Below are positions 25,536-34,139 of a stretch of DNA of 64,000 nucleotides, piece by piece. The notes beneath the pieces were generated by a model. That model was not told the origin of the DNA and made no database searches. It saw only the letters and a program-made list of their open reading frames with translations. The first letter of the stretch is position 1; each line of letters starts with the position of its first letter. Origin of the DNA: Flavobacteriaceae bacterium (GTDB taxonomy: Bacteria > Bacteroidota > Bacteroidia > Flavobacteriales > Flavobacteriaceae); NCBI GenBank assembly GCA_013001285.1, contig JABDMU010000044.1, positions 62,001 to 126,000 of the forward strand, in the 5' to 3' direction. A program made the position numbers and the translations under genes.

Positions 25536-26474
25536 ATGCGATTTGAGACCTACATAAGTGACCTTCTTTATCGATATGAATGTGTTATTATTCCTGAGTT
25601 TGGAGCATTTCTAACTCAAACTGTTTCAGCACAAGTTCATGAATCGACCAACGCTTTTTATCCACCGAAAAAAGTGCTTTCATTTAATGAGCAATTAAAG
25701 AATAATGATGGGTTGCTAGCAAATTACATAGCAAGTGTTGAAAAAATTCCATTTGAAACTGCCGTTCAAAAAATTGCTAAAAAAACCAAATCCTTAAAAT
25801 CGTTTTTAGCGGAAGGCGAAACCTTGGTCTTTAAGAACATTGGAGAAATTACATTGAGTTCGGAAGAAAAATTGCTTTTTGAGCCTTCGGATAAATTGAA
25901 TTATTTAACGGATGCCTTCGGTCTAAGCCAGTTCACATCACCAAATATCACGCGTGAAACCTACAAGGAAACTGTGGAAGCTGTTGAAAACGTAGTTCCG
26001 TTAACGCTCACTCCTGAAAAGCGAAAATCAAGAAATTATCTTAAATATGCTGCTGTTGCAGTCATTGCACTTGCCCTTGGAGGAGCTTTTACCTCTAATT
26101 ATTATTTAGGGCAGATTGATGCCCATAACAGATTGGCTGAAGCAAGTGCTCAGGAACAGCTAGAAGGAAAAATTCAAGAGGCCACTTTTATTATTGATAA
26201 TCCGCTTCCTGCAATTACTTTAAATGTTGCCAAGCAAAGTGGACGATTTCATATCGTTGCCGGAGCCTTCAGAATTGAAGCTAACTGCAATAAAAAACTG
26301 GCTGAACTTAAATCCCTAGGTTATAAAGCACGTAAAATAGGTACAAATAAATATGGATTGCATCAAGTGGTGTATTCAAGCTATGAGTCGCGTCAAGAAG
26401 CACAGCGCGCCATGTATCAAATAAGACGAACGCATAATCGGGACGCATGGTTACTCATTCAAGAACTTGATTAA
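25536..26474 (+). CDS. HU-CCDC81-domain, single-pass membrane protein with SPOR domain
   Basis: 312 residues. Residues 1-70 and about 71-140 resemble the two HU-like CCDC81 domains of Bacteroidota (YISDLLYRYECVIIPEFGAF; then FLAEGETLVFKNIGEITL). A basic patch (TPEKRKSRN) and a membrane helix at about 169-187 follow, then a spacer. A C-terminal SPOR domain (about 232-312: GRFHIVAGAFRIEANCNKKL, LKSLGYKARKIG) would bind denuded peptidoglycan at division sites. The topology therefore puts HU-like domains in the cytoplasm and SPOR in the periplasm. Whether the HU-like domains bind DNA or other proteins is unknown. Confidence 0.85.
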   Translation: MRFETYISDLLYRYECVIIPEFGAFLTQTVSAQVHESTNAFYPPKKVLSFNEQLKNNDGLLANYIASVEKIPFETAVQKIAKKTKSLKSFLAEGETLVFKNIGEITLSSEEKLLFEPSDKLNYLTDAFGLSQFTSPNITRETYKETVEAVENVVPLTLTPEKRKSRNYLKYAAVAVIALALGGAFTSNYYLGQIDAHNRLAEASAQEQLEGKIQEATFIIDNPLPAITLNVAKQSGRFHIVAGAFRIEANCNKKLAELKSLGYKARKIGTNKYGLHQVVYSSYESRQEAQRAMYQIRRTHNRDAWLLIQELD

Positions 26475-26503
26475 ATTTATTCTACTCTCAAGATCAAACA
26501 ACT

Positions 26504-26511
26504 TATCTTTG
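26504..26511 (+). promoter_or_regulatory. -7 promoter element of the thioesterase gene
   Basis: TATCTTTG, exact TAnnTTTG, 20 bases before the ATG at 26532. No convincing -33 element. Confidence 0.55.
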
Positions 26512-26531
26512 CCCGTTAAAAGCATTTTGTA

Positions 26532-27044
26532 ATGAAAGTGAAACATCCTAGTGATTCTAAAACTATTATGACCGATTTGGTATTACCAAGTGAAACAAAT
26601 CCGTTAAATAACCTCTTTGGAGGCGAACTCTTAGCACGTATGGATCGTGCCGCTAGTATAGCAGCCAGAAGACATTCCAGACGCATCGTGGTTACAGCTT
26701 CAGTCAATCATGTGGCCTTCAATCGATCTGTTCCTTTAGGTAGTGTTGTAACTGTTGAAGCCAAGGTGTCTCGTGCATTTAGATCTTCAATGGAAGTTTA
26801 TTTAGATGTTTGGATAGATGATCGGGAATCTGGAGAACGCGATAAGGCTAACGAGGCCATCTATACCTTTGTTGCCGTAGATGACTCTGGGCGACCGGTA
26901 AAAATTCCTGAAATCGTTCCCGAAACCGAAGAAGAAGTGATCCGATTTGATGGTGCTCTTAGACGCAAACAATTGAGCCTCGTTCTAGCTGGGAAAATGA
27001 AACCCAAAGACGCCACTGAACTCAAAGCGCTTTTCCTAGAGTAA
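26532..27044 (+). CDS. Acyl-CoA thioesterase, hotdog fold (YciA/BFIT type)
   Basis: 170 residues. Hotdog-fold core with NPLNNLFGGELLARMDRAASIAARRHS, the motif carrying the conserved FGG and the acidic residue of the helix, then VNHVAFNRSVPLGSVVTVEAKV. It hydrolyses acyl-CoA to free acid and CoA in the cytoplasm. Chain-length preference cannot be read from sequence. It stands alone with its own promoter element. The C-terminal helix (KPKDATELKALFLE) is a family feature. Confidence 0.9.
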   Translation: MKVKHPSDSKTIMTDLVLPSETNPLNNLFGGELLARMDRAASIAARRHSRRIVVTASVNHVAFNRSVPLGSVVTVEAKVSRAFRSSMEVYLDVWIDDRESGERDKANEAIYTFVAVDDSGRPVKIPEIVPETEEEVIRFDGALRRKQLSLVLAGKMKPKDATELKALFLE

Positions 27045-27101
27045 CAAGGGCTAATTAAACCTTTATTCATGAATCAGGTCTTATAGTTAAAACCAAATAC
27101 T

Positions 27102-27320
27102 ATGAGACATTTACTATTTATTTTCGGGATTGTAGGCGCAATGAGCTTAACCTCTTGTGCAACCCATGTTGCGGTTAAACCAGCAACTTCAGTTAAAGTG
27201 GTTAAAGTAGCTCCTAAACATCATAAGGTGGTGGTGGTAAAAGGCCAGCGGTACTACTTTTGGAATGGTCGTCACTACAAAAAAACATCTAGAGGATATG
27301 TTTTTGTTAAGGTGAGATAA
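27102..27320 (+). CDS. Small basic lipoprotein, hypothetical
   Basis: 72 residues. A signal peptide with lipobox LTSC (Cys19) leaves a mature chain of about 54 residues rich in Val, Lys, His and Tyr. The GQRYYFWNGRHYKKTSRGYVFVKV part resembles the YYxxG-H/R-Y-type short repeats in some Bacteroidota envelope proteins. Function unknown. The complete lipobox and the position between real genes support coding. It converges on the EnvC-like gene with 3 bases between the stops. Confidence 0.72.
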   Translation: MRHLLFIFGIVGAMSLTSCATHVAVKPATSVKVVKVAPKHHKVVVVKGQRYYFWNGRHYKKTSRGYVFVKVR

Positions 27321-27323
27321 ACA

Positions 27324-28547
27324 TTACATCTTATAGACCCAATGTGATGGGTTCTGAGGTTCAAGACCTCGAAATACCAAAAAGCTAAGAATGGTCTCAC
27401 CAGATGATTTACTGGTTAAAACTTCACCAATTTTTTGTTTTGTTGAGACCTTATCGCCTTTCTTCACAAAAATTCTGGAAAGGTTTTTATATACGGTAAA
27501 GTAATTTCCATGTTGTATCATAACCGTAATATTGCCATTTTTCGGAACGATAACGGAATTCACCGTGCCTTCAAAAACAGCACGAACGCTTGCCTTGCTA
27601 TTTGTTGCAATACGAACACCATTACTTTTTATGGTAATTGTTCGGTCAATTGGAGACGGATGATTTCCAAAGCGCATTTTCACGACACCTTCCTCAACCG
27701 GCCATGGCAATTTACCTTTATTTGATGTGAAATTATCTGCAAGAGCTTTATCTTCTGGTGTCAATGCAAAGGAGGTGGAAGACGCTGATTTTCCCGCTTT
27801 TTTATTGGAATTGGCTCGGGCTTCTCGAATCAATTTTAATATCTCTTTATCGATGCGCTCAGCTTCACGCTGTTTTTCTTTTATTTGAGAATGATAGGCA
27901 TTTAAATTCGACTTTATTGAGGATATTAATTTCTTCTGCTCTTGTAACTCTTTGTCTAATTCGTTTTTGGCAAGGCGATTGTCATTGATCAATTGTTGTT
28001 TTCCTTCCTTTAAGAGAATAAGATTTTTGTTCAATTCTTGCAATTCTAAGGTTTGCTCTCTTATAATCTGACTTTGTTTTTTCTGATAATCTGCAAACTG
28101 TTTGATATACTGTAAGCGTTTATAGGCTTGTTGAAAATTGTTTGAAGCCAGCAAGAACATCACTTTACTTTGTTCTGATTTGCTTTTATAGGACTTTACG
28201 ATCATTGCCGCGTATTCTTCTTTCAATACCTTAAGTTTATCTCGTAATTGGGTGATCCTATTTTGATTATCATTGATCTCCCTGGTTAAAAGATTAGCCT
28301 GCTGATTAGTGAGTTTTATTAAATTTTGTCGAACTGAAACTTTATAATCAAGGTCCTCTGCAGCCGTCAATGCCGATCTTTGATCTTTTTTTCCTTTAGA
28401 AACCAACTTAGAAAATTGCTGTATTTCCTTTAAGATCTCTTGACGACGTTCTTCTAATTCCTGTTGTTTTTTATTTTGTGAATACGTTGAAACTGTGCTA
28501 AGGAGCACAAGGATGATAAGTATATATTTTAAAGGCTTAAATCTCAT
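27324..28547 (-). CDS. EnvC-like murein hydrolase activator with degenerate LytM (M23) domain
   Basis: 407 residues. Signal peptide 1-23, a long coiled coil (about 24-245) and a C-terminal LytM domain (about 280-407). The usual zinc ligands are missing: the YxHL motif reads YKNL, and the final HxH position reads LSFLVF. It should therefore be a regulator that activates a periplasmic amidase, as EnvC does at division sites, and not a peptidase itself. Last gene of a - strand unit; start and upstream stop share one base (TAATG). Confidence 0.88.
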   Translation of the reverse strand: MRFKPLKYILIILVLLSTVSTYSQNKKQQELEERRQEILKEIQQFSKLVSKGKKDQRSALTAAEDLDYKVSVRQNLIKLTNQQANLLTREINDNQNRITQLRDKLKVLKEEYAAMIVKSYKSKSEQSKVMFLLASNNFQQAYKRLQYIKQFADYQKKQSQIIREQTLELQELNKNLILLKEGKQQLINDNRLAKNELDKELQEQKKLISSIKSNLNAYHSQIKEKQREAERIDKEILKLIREARANSNKKAGKSASSTSFALTPEDKALADNFTSNKGKLPWPVEEGVVKMRFGNHPSPIDRTITIKSNGVRIATNSKASVRAVFEGTVNSVIVPKNGNITVMIQHGNYFTVYKNLSRIFVKKGDKVSTKQKIGEVLTSKSSGETILSFLVFRGLEPQNPSHWVYKM

Positions 28548-29320
28548 TATTTAATCTCAATTTCTTCAAATCCTGATGGAATGCGAAACGGAAATCTCAA
28601 TTCTTGGTTTAATGTCACCGATCTAAATTCCATGTTGACAACAGTTTCATATTCTGATTCCAGTGCAATGACCTTTATAAATTCAGGAACGATTTGTTTA
28701 TTTACTTTTTGATAATTTCTGTAATCTATTTGTAGCATCCGCTGTTCTATAGGTTGTGCTAATTGCTGAGAATCCATTTTGAAATGCGTAGGATTGAGCA
28801 AAAAGAAAATTTCATACAAGGCATTCTGATCTTTTGGATATAGCACATAGGATTTATCATGAGTGTCATGACCGTATGCACGCTCGTTCAAGTTAAAAAT
28901 AGCCTCTCCAAAAAGTAGGTTTTGTATATTCTTATAATCCAGTTCAGTTCCTAAAAAATCACTTATTAGAGAAAAATCTCCATCAAAATATGTGTTGTCC
29001 AATTTGTTATAATAGCTCACTTTGTCTGGTGTTATCATGGCGCGAACTATTCCTAATGTCGAGCTCAACCAGATCACCTTATCCTTTTCAATTCTAAGGT
29101 TTATTGTATACGATTGCGATTGATCTCCGTTAATATACTCTACTTTTACCTTAGACTGGAAGGTTTTAAATTTGATTTCCTGCTTAAGGTGCTTTTTAAT
29201 GATCTGATCTGAGGTAATACTTGTGTTAATCGCTCCGTCAGAAGAAACACGATTCGCCGACTTACATCCAACTAGTAGAAAGCCAATTATTAAGATTACT
29301 ATTTTAAATTGTTTAATCAT
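28547..29320 (-). CDS. DUF4292 lipoprotein (LolA/LolB-like fold)
   Basis: 257 residues. Lipobox LLVGC with Cys19. The mature protein is beta-rich, with KVIWLSSTLGIVRAMITPDKVSYYNKLDNTYF typical of DUF4292. Known structures in related families show a half-barrel that holds lipids, so a role in lipoprotein or outer-membrane lipid handling is plausible but unproven. It sits between a TPR protein (8-base overlap) and the EnvC-like activator, a gene order I recall as common in flavobacteria. Confidence 0.82.
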   Translation of the reverse strand: MIKQFKIVILIIGFLLVGCKSANRVSSDGAINTSITSDQIIKKHLKQEIKFKTFQSKVKVEYINGDQSQSYTINLRIEKDKVIWLSSTLGIVRAMITPDKVSYYNKLDNTYFDGDFSLISDFLGTELDYKNIQNLLFGEAIFNLNERAYGHDTHDKSYVLYPKDQNALYEIFFLLNPTHFKMDSQQLAQPIEQRMLQIDYRNYQKVNKQIVPEFIKVIALESEYETVVNMEFRSVTLNQELRFPFRIPSGFEEIEIK

Positions 29321-30677
29321 TTTGATCTATTAGATTCCGAGCCTTTTTAGAAAACGCTTCAGACTTCGTAATATTATTGTTCAATTTATATGCCACACTT
29401 AATTGCTTATAAAAGTCAGCTTCCATAGATACATCATCAATAATATAATCGATCCCTATTTCCAATGAAGAAATGGCTTTCTTTGGTTGATTCAAATTGT
29501 TATTTGCAACACCATTAACCAAATAGAGAATCGGCTGAGACGGATAATTGTTCAAGGCGTCATTACTTAGGGCAACCGCTTCGGAATACTGCTTCAAATC
29601 AAGTTTTAGGAGCAATACATTTTTCAAAATATCAAAATTATTGGCGTCCTTATAAAGTGCTTTACTAAAATATTCGTGAGCCTTAACTTTATCATTATTC
29701 ATCAGATAATAATCTCCTAGTTCGGCATCAGATTTTCCAGAAGTATCATCAACGACATCTGTTGTGATCTCAAGAAGTTCGTTCTCGTATTGTGGGTTGG
29801 CCTTTACAAAATTTACAAAATCATTCAAAACCTTGCCTTTAGCCTTGTTGTCAATGGTACCGCTATTAAGTACAACTTTCATCGATGTTATGGCTTTATC
29901 AGCTTCATTGTTTTCTAAATAAAATTTATATAAAGCCAAATGCACCAATTGAGATTTAGGCATTTTCGCTAAAAGGCTTTTCGCCATCTCAAAGGCTTTT
30001 TGAGAATCCCCTTTTTCGCTATATCTATAGATCAAATTCAAATAATTTGATTCATTCCCTGGATTATTTGCTAAGCGTTGTTCTAGATTTTCAATGCGAG
30101 AATCATCAGCACCTGTAGCATTATAAATTTCATTTCGCAATTGATCACGCGCTTCGGAAACACCCAGTTTTCCATCTAATTCATCTAAAAGCTTAAGCGC
30201 TTCGTTATATTTCTGATTTCGAAAATAAAGGTTTGCCAAATCTTCTTTGTAATCTGGGTGATAACTAACGAGTTGCTTTACCGTTTTTAAGGCATTATCG
30301 TAATCGTTAAGTTCAGCATAAACCCCATACAGTTCGTCCAAGTACCATTCGTTGTCTGGATCCATGGCGATGGCCTTTTTAAGAGACTGTTCTGCCATGC
30401 TGTAATCCTGCAACTGGACATAATTCTTTCCTAGCTCAAAATGTACTACAGAATGCGAATCGTCCAAGCTGACGCATTTAAGTAAGGCTTTTACAGCGCG
30501 ATCATAATTTTCAATACCTTTTTGTTTCAGTGCTTCGAAGAAATACTCCTGATATTTGTCCTCCAAATCGCCAAGATCATCATCTGGAGTTCGATTGAAA
30601 TCAACTTGTGAAAAGAGTGTCACCGGGAAAAGAAAAATTCCTAATAAAACAAGTCTTATGTATTTTTTTATGTTCAT
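29313..30677 (-). CDS. Secreted tetratricopeptide-repeat protein
   Basis: 454 residues. Signal peptide at 1-24 (ends TLFSQ), then about ten TPR-like helix pairs. Clear units are DRAVKALLKCVSLDDSHSVVHFELGKNY and SMAEQSLKKAIAMDPDNEWYLDELYGVY. Probably periplasmic and a protein-protein interaction scaffold. Neighbours (flippase, dut, DUF4292, EnvC-like) suggest cell-envelope work. No enzymatic motif is present. Confidence 0.88.
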   Translation of the reverse strand: MNIKKYIRLVLLGIFLFPVTLFSQVDFNRTPDDDLGDLEDKYQEYFFEALKQKGIENYDRAVKALLKCVSLDDSHSVVHFELGKNYVQLQDYSMAEQSLKKAIAMDPDNEWYLDELYGVYAELNDYDNALKTVKQLVSYHPDYKEDLANLYFRNQKYNEALKLLDELDGKLGVSEARDQLRNEIYNATGADDSRIENLEQRLANNPGNESNYLNLIYRYSEKGDSQKAFEMAKSLLAKMPKSQLVHLALYKFYLENNEADKAITSMKVVLNSGTIDNKAKGKVLNDFVNFVKANPQYENELLEITTDVVDDTSGKSDAELGDYYLMNNDKVKAHEYFSKALYKDANNFDILKNVLLLKLDLKQYSEAVALSNDALNNYPSQPILYLVNGVANNNLNQPKKAISSLEIGIDYIIDDVSMEADFYKQLSVAYKLNNNITKSEAFSKKARNLIDQND

Positions 30678-30744
30678 GATTTAAGCCCTTCTAAATTAAG
30701 GTTTTTCGGCCTTCAGCAAATCTGTATTATACAATTTTTAACGT

Positions 30745-31179
30745 CTATTTTACGCCAGTGCTTCCAAATCCACCTGCTCCTCTTATAGTTTCTTCAAGCG
30801 AATTAACTTCTGTCCATTCGGCGCGTTCGTGCTTTGCTATAATAAGTTGAGCAATCCGTTCACCATCTTCAATGATGAAATCTTCATTTGATAAATTCAC
30901 AAGAATCACACCAATTTCGCCGCGATAATCAGCATCGATGGTTCCAGGTGCGTTTAAAACCGTAATTCCTTTTTTTGCAGCGAGTCCACTTCTTGGCCTC
31001 ACTTGAGCTTCAAAACCTATTGGTAATTCAATAAATAAACCTGTTTTCACGATGGTTCGTTCCAGTGGTTTAAGTCGAATAGATTCGGTTAAATTTGCTC
31101 GTAAATCCATTCCAGCCGAAGCCAAGGTTTCATAATTCGGCAATTCATGTTTCGAATTATTTATGATATTTATGTTCAT
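30745..31179 (-). CDS. dut: dUTP diphosphatase (dUTPase)
   Basis: 144 residues. Hydrolyses dUTP to dUMP and pyrophosphate, keeping uracil out of DNA and feeding dTMP synthesis. All five trimeric dUTPase motifs are present in order: [30 protein letters not shown] (catalytic Asp, sugar-selecting Tyr), GERIAQLII and [10 protein letters not shown]. Length is typical. Only one base separates it from the flippase gene upstream. Confidence 0.97.
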   Translation of the reverse strand: MNINIINNSKHELPNYETLASAGMDLRANLTESIRLKPLERTIVKTGLFIELPIGFEAQVRPRSGLAAKKGITVLNAPGTIDADYRGEIGVILVNLSNEDFIIEDGERIAQLIIAKHERAEWTEVNSLEETIRGAGGFGSTGVK

Positions 31180-31180
31180 A

Positions 31181-32608
31181 TTAGGTGTTTAGTAACTGTT
31201 TAATCTCGTTTCTTTCAATGATATATACAAATATAAGATAGCCTATTATGAAAGCTGTATTAATTAAATAATTTGAGCTAAAATTAATATAAGATAGCGT
31301 TGAAAGAACAACCGCCACAAGAAGATAGATCAATATCTTAGATATATCATATGGAACCTTATAGAATTTTTGACCGAGGAGATAAGAAATGACCATCATG
31401 ACACCATAGGCAGCGAGTGTAGCCCATGCCGAAGCCATAAAACCAATTTTTGGGATCATTATATAGTTAAATGCGATGGTAATTATGGCCCCAATGACCG
31501 AGATGTACATGCCATATCTAGTCTTATCTGTTAGTTTATACCAAATGGCTAAATTAAAATAGATCCCGAGGCAAAGATTGGCAAGTAGAACAACAGGAAC
31601 AATATCCATTGCTAACCAATACGACTCATCCTTTACCAAGAGTTCTTTGAAGAAATTGAGATAACCCACAATCAGCAATAAAATTACACAGCCACAAATA
31701 ACGAAATACTTTAAAATAGTGGCATAGGTTTCTTTAGCGTTCTTTTCTTTGGCGTGATTAAAAAAGAACGGTTCGGCGCCAAGGCGAAAGGCCTGAATAA
31801 AAATGGTCATGAAAACAGCAATTTTATAACAGCCGCTATAGGCTCCGTTAATATCTTTTCCGAGCAGATCTGGTAACAACCATTTGTCGAAGTTTTCATT
31901 TATAACATAGGCTAATCCTGCTACCATTATTGGCCAGCCATAATTTAATAATTGCTTGAAAATGGCCTTATCAAAATGCCATTTCATGTTAAAGAAGTAG
32001 GGAGACAAGAGCAATAAGGTTACAATGCTCGCTGCCAAATTGGCTATGAATATATATTGAACAAGATCATTTGGGTTGTAATTATTAAAGCCCATATTAT
32101 ATTTCGGAATGGCCCAAAGAAAGAAAAAATTAAGAGCAACATAAACTAAAATATTTGTCAGTTTAATGAAGGTAAATTTTATTGGGCGCCCTGTAGCTCT
32201 TAGGTATGCAAAAGGCGCAACAACAAGGGCATCTAGTACAAGAACGCCAACTAATAAGTTAAAATAGGATTGTTTTAAATTTACAAATTCTGCCAGTTGG
32301 GTATTAAATGCAAGGACGATTGCTAAAAACAATAATGTCGATACGAATAAACTAATAAATACAGTTGAAAACACTTTTCCTTGCGCTCTGCTCTTACTAA
32401 AAAACCTAAAGAACGCCGTTTCCATACCGTAGGTCAATAATACATTAAAGAATGCAGCATAGACATAAAACGTTGTATTGTCAGAATAACTACTGGTTTT
32501 TAAGGTGCTTGTATGAAGTGGCACTAATACAAAGTTCATCAGTTTTGGCAAAACCGTTGCCAAGCCATAGATAATAGTGTCTTTAAAGAACTTTTTTAAT
32601 GCGCCCAA
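31181..32608 (-). CDS. Polysaccharide biosynthesis flippase (MOP superfamily, Wzx-like)
   Basis: 475 residues from a TTG start at 32608, which yields [20 protein letters not shown], the usual family beginning. About 12-14 membrane helices are spread over the whole length. The family moves lipid-linked oligosaccharides or lipid II-like intermediates across the inner membrane. It is well away from the polysaccharide locus at 50-64 kb and leads the dut/TPR/DUF4292/EnvC unit, so a cell wall or general glycolipid role is as likely as O-antigen transport. Confidence 0.88.
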   Translation of the reverse strand: MGALKKFFKDTIIYGLATVLPKLMNFVLVPLHTSTLKTSSYSDNTTFYVYAAFFNVLLTYGMETAFFRFFSKSRAQGKVFSTVFISLFVSTLLFLAIVLAFNTQLAEFVNLKQSYFNLLVGVLVLDALVVAPFAYLRATGRPIKFTFIKLTNILVYVALNFFFLWAIPKYNMGFNNYNPNDLVQYIFIANLAASIVTLLLLSPYFFNMKWHFDKAIFKQLLNYGWPIMVAGLAYVINENFDKWLLPDLLGKDINGAYSGCYKIAVFMTIFIQAFRLGAEPFFFNHAKEKNAKETYATILKYFVICGCVILLLIVGYLNFFKELLVKDESYWLAMDIVPVVLLANLCLGIYFNLAIWYKLTDKTRYGMYISVIGAIITIAFNYIMIPKIGFMASAWATLAAYGVMMVISYLLGQKFYKVPYDISKILIYLLVAVVLSTLSYINFSSNYLINTAFIIGYLIFVYIIERNEIKQLLNT

Positions 32609-32655
32609 AAGAAGATTTTGTTTCCGCTAAAAATACGTTATTAACTAACGTCTAC

Positions 32656-32663
32656 CAAAGATA
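32656..32663 (-). promoter_or_regulatory. -7 promoter element upstream of the flippase-dut unit
   Basis: On the - strand TATCTTTG, exact TAnnTTTG, 48 bases before the TTG start. No good -33 element. It lies just beyond the stop of the upstream lipoprotein gene. Confidence 0.45.
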
Positions 32664-32665
32664 AA

Positions 32666-33169
32666 TTATTGCTTATTAGGTGGAGCGCTGGGGTAGGCAA
32701 TCATTTCTTTCTCGACAACATTATCGATCTTAAAATATTTGGTTTTATCACCATCACGATAGCTTATAACACATTCGTTATCCTTTAGTTCGAACGGTAT
32801 TTTCTCGGGAATTTGAACGCGATTACCATACTCAGCATTGGGTTCATTACTAAAAACCATGTCCTTAGGCTGATTAAGCGCAGTCTTAAAGCGACCCACA
32901 AAAAGCAATTCACCTTCCTTGGTTTCCAACTTTGCTGATCTCCCTCGAAAATAGACACTGTCTAACACAACGTGCTTGCTTTCAACAGGAATAAAGATAT
33001 TGATACCAGAACCACCACCTTCAATTCCAGCAACCCATTGCTGGCAATACACCTGTTCAATCGCCATTGGGGCTTTTTCTTGAAGTTGTTTAGTACTTGA
33101 GCACTGTGAAAAGCTTGCCATAACAAAAAGCATTAGTAGTGAAAATGATATTGATTTTAATTTCTCCAT
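32666..33169 (-). CDS. Hypothetical lipoprotein
   Basis: 167 residues. Signal peptide ending in a lipobox-like FSQC (Cys23). The mature part has GIEGGGSGINIFIPVES and SVYFRGRSAKLE, short beta-rich stretches found in uncharacterised flavobacterial proteins; no domain of known function is recognised. It is separated from atpG by a terminator, and a one-mismatch -7 element (TATCTTTA) lies upstream, so it is probably transcribed alone. Confidence 0.75.
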   Translation of the reverse strand: MEKLKSISFSLLMLFVMASFSQCSSTKQLQEKAPMAIEQVYCQQWVAGIEGGGSGINIFIPVESKHVVLDSVYFRGRSAKLETKEGELLFVGRFKTALNQPKDMVFSNEPNAEYGNRVQIPEKIPFELKDNECVISYRDGDKTKYFKIDNVVEKEMIAYPSAPPNKQ

Positions 33170-33214
33170 TATGTGTTGTTTAACTATATAAAGATACTAA
33201 ATCAATTATTGTTC

Positions 33215-33245
33215 CATAAAAAAAGCCCTGCAGAAGCAAGGCTTT
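33215..33245 (-). terminator. Terminator of the atp operon
   Basis: On the - strand AAAGCC, TGC, loop, GCA, GGCTTT with one mismatch, followed by a run of T residues. It lies about 20 bases after the atpG stop and closes the ATP synthase unit. Confidence 0.85.
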
Positions 33246-33266
33246 ATGATATAACTTTTTCAGATC

Positions 33267-34127
33267 TTAATTATTTAGGGCTTCGGCGCCACCAACGATC
33301 TCTAGAATTTCATTTGTAATTGCAGCTTGACGCGCTTTGTTGTAAGACAAGGTCAACTGATCTCTCAATTCGGTAGCATTGTCTGTAGCTTTATGCATCG
33401 CTGTCATTCGCGCACCATGTTCACTGGCGAATGAATCTCTGATCGCTTTATACAATTGTGTTTTTAAGGATTTCGGAATTAATTGTTCTACAATTTCGAT
33501 CTTAGAAGGCTCAAAAATATAGTCAAGATTCACATTCGAATCTGAAGTTACAGGAACAATTGGTAAAAATTGTTCAGTCATCACAATTTGTGTTGCCGCA
33601 TTTTTAAACTTGTTATAAACTAAGTCGATGCGATCAAATTCGCCTGACACATATTTATCCATTAACATTTCTGCTATCGTTGCAACATTATCAAAAGTAA
33701 GATCATCATAGACCTCATTATTGTTTTCAATTACATCTAATGTTTTTGAAAGAATATCGTTTCCTTTTTTACCAATGGTAACAATTGAAACATTTTGATT
33801 TTTATATTCTTCCTTAACTAAACGATCAGATTCCTTTATGATATTTGAATTAAACGCACCACAAAGTCCTCTATTGGAAGTAATGGCAACCACAAGTACG
33901 TTCTTCACTTCTCTTTGGGTTGCAAACTTACTTCCCGAATCTCCTTCTAAGGTTGCACTCAGGCTTTGCAGTAATTCAGTTAATTTATTCGCATAAGGAC
34001 GCATTGCTGTTATGGCATCTTGGGCTTTTTTCAATTTTGCAGCAGATACCATTTTCATGGCACTAGTGATCTGCATCGTTGATTTTACCGAGCTAATCCT
34101 ATTACGTATTTCTTTTAAGTTTGCCAT
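33267..34127 (-). CDS. atpG: F1 ATP synthase gamma subunit
   Basis: 286 residues. Central rotor shaft of F1. The N-terminal helix MANLKEIRNRISSVKSTMQITSAMKMVSAAKL, the TSNRGLCGAFN segment and the C-terminal helix with ARMTAMHKATDNATEL, LTLSYNKARQAAITNEILEIV are diagnostic. Last gene of the operon, 12 bases after atpA and followed by a terminator. Confidence 0.97.
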   Translation of the reverse strand: MANLKEIRNRISSVKSTMQITSAMKMVSAAKLKKAQDAITAMRPYANKLTELLQSLSATLEGDSGSKFATQREVKNVLVVAITSNRGLCGAFNSNIIKESDRLVKEEYKNQNVSIVTIGKKGNDILSKTLDVIENNNEVYDDLTFDNVATIAEMLMDKYVSGEFDRIDLVYNKFKNAATQIVMTEQFLPIVPVTSDSNVNLDYIFEPSKIEIVEQLIPKSLKTQLYKAIRDSFASEHGARMTAMHKATDNATELRDQLTLSYNKARQAAITNEILEIVGGAEALNN

Positions 34128-34139
34128 TCTAATTCACAA

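Noticed and set aside
32635..32651. Short inverted repeat ACGTTA-TTAAC-TAACGT upstream of the flippase gene
   Set aside because: Only 6-base arms in AT-rich DNA and no T run; too weak to call an operator or terminator.
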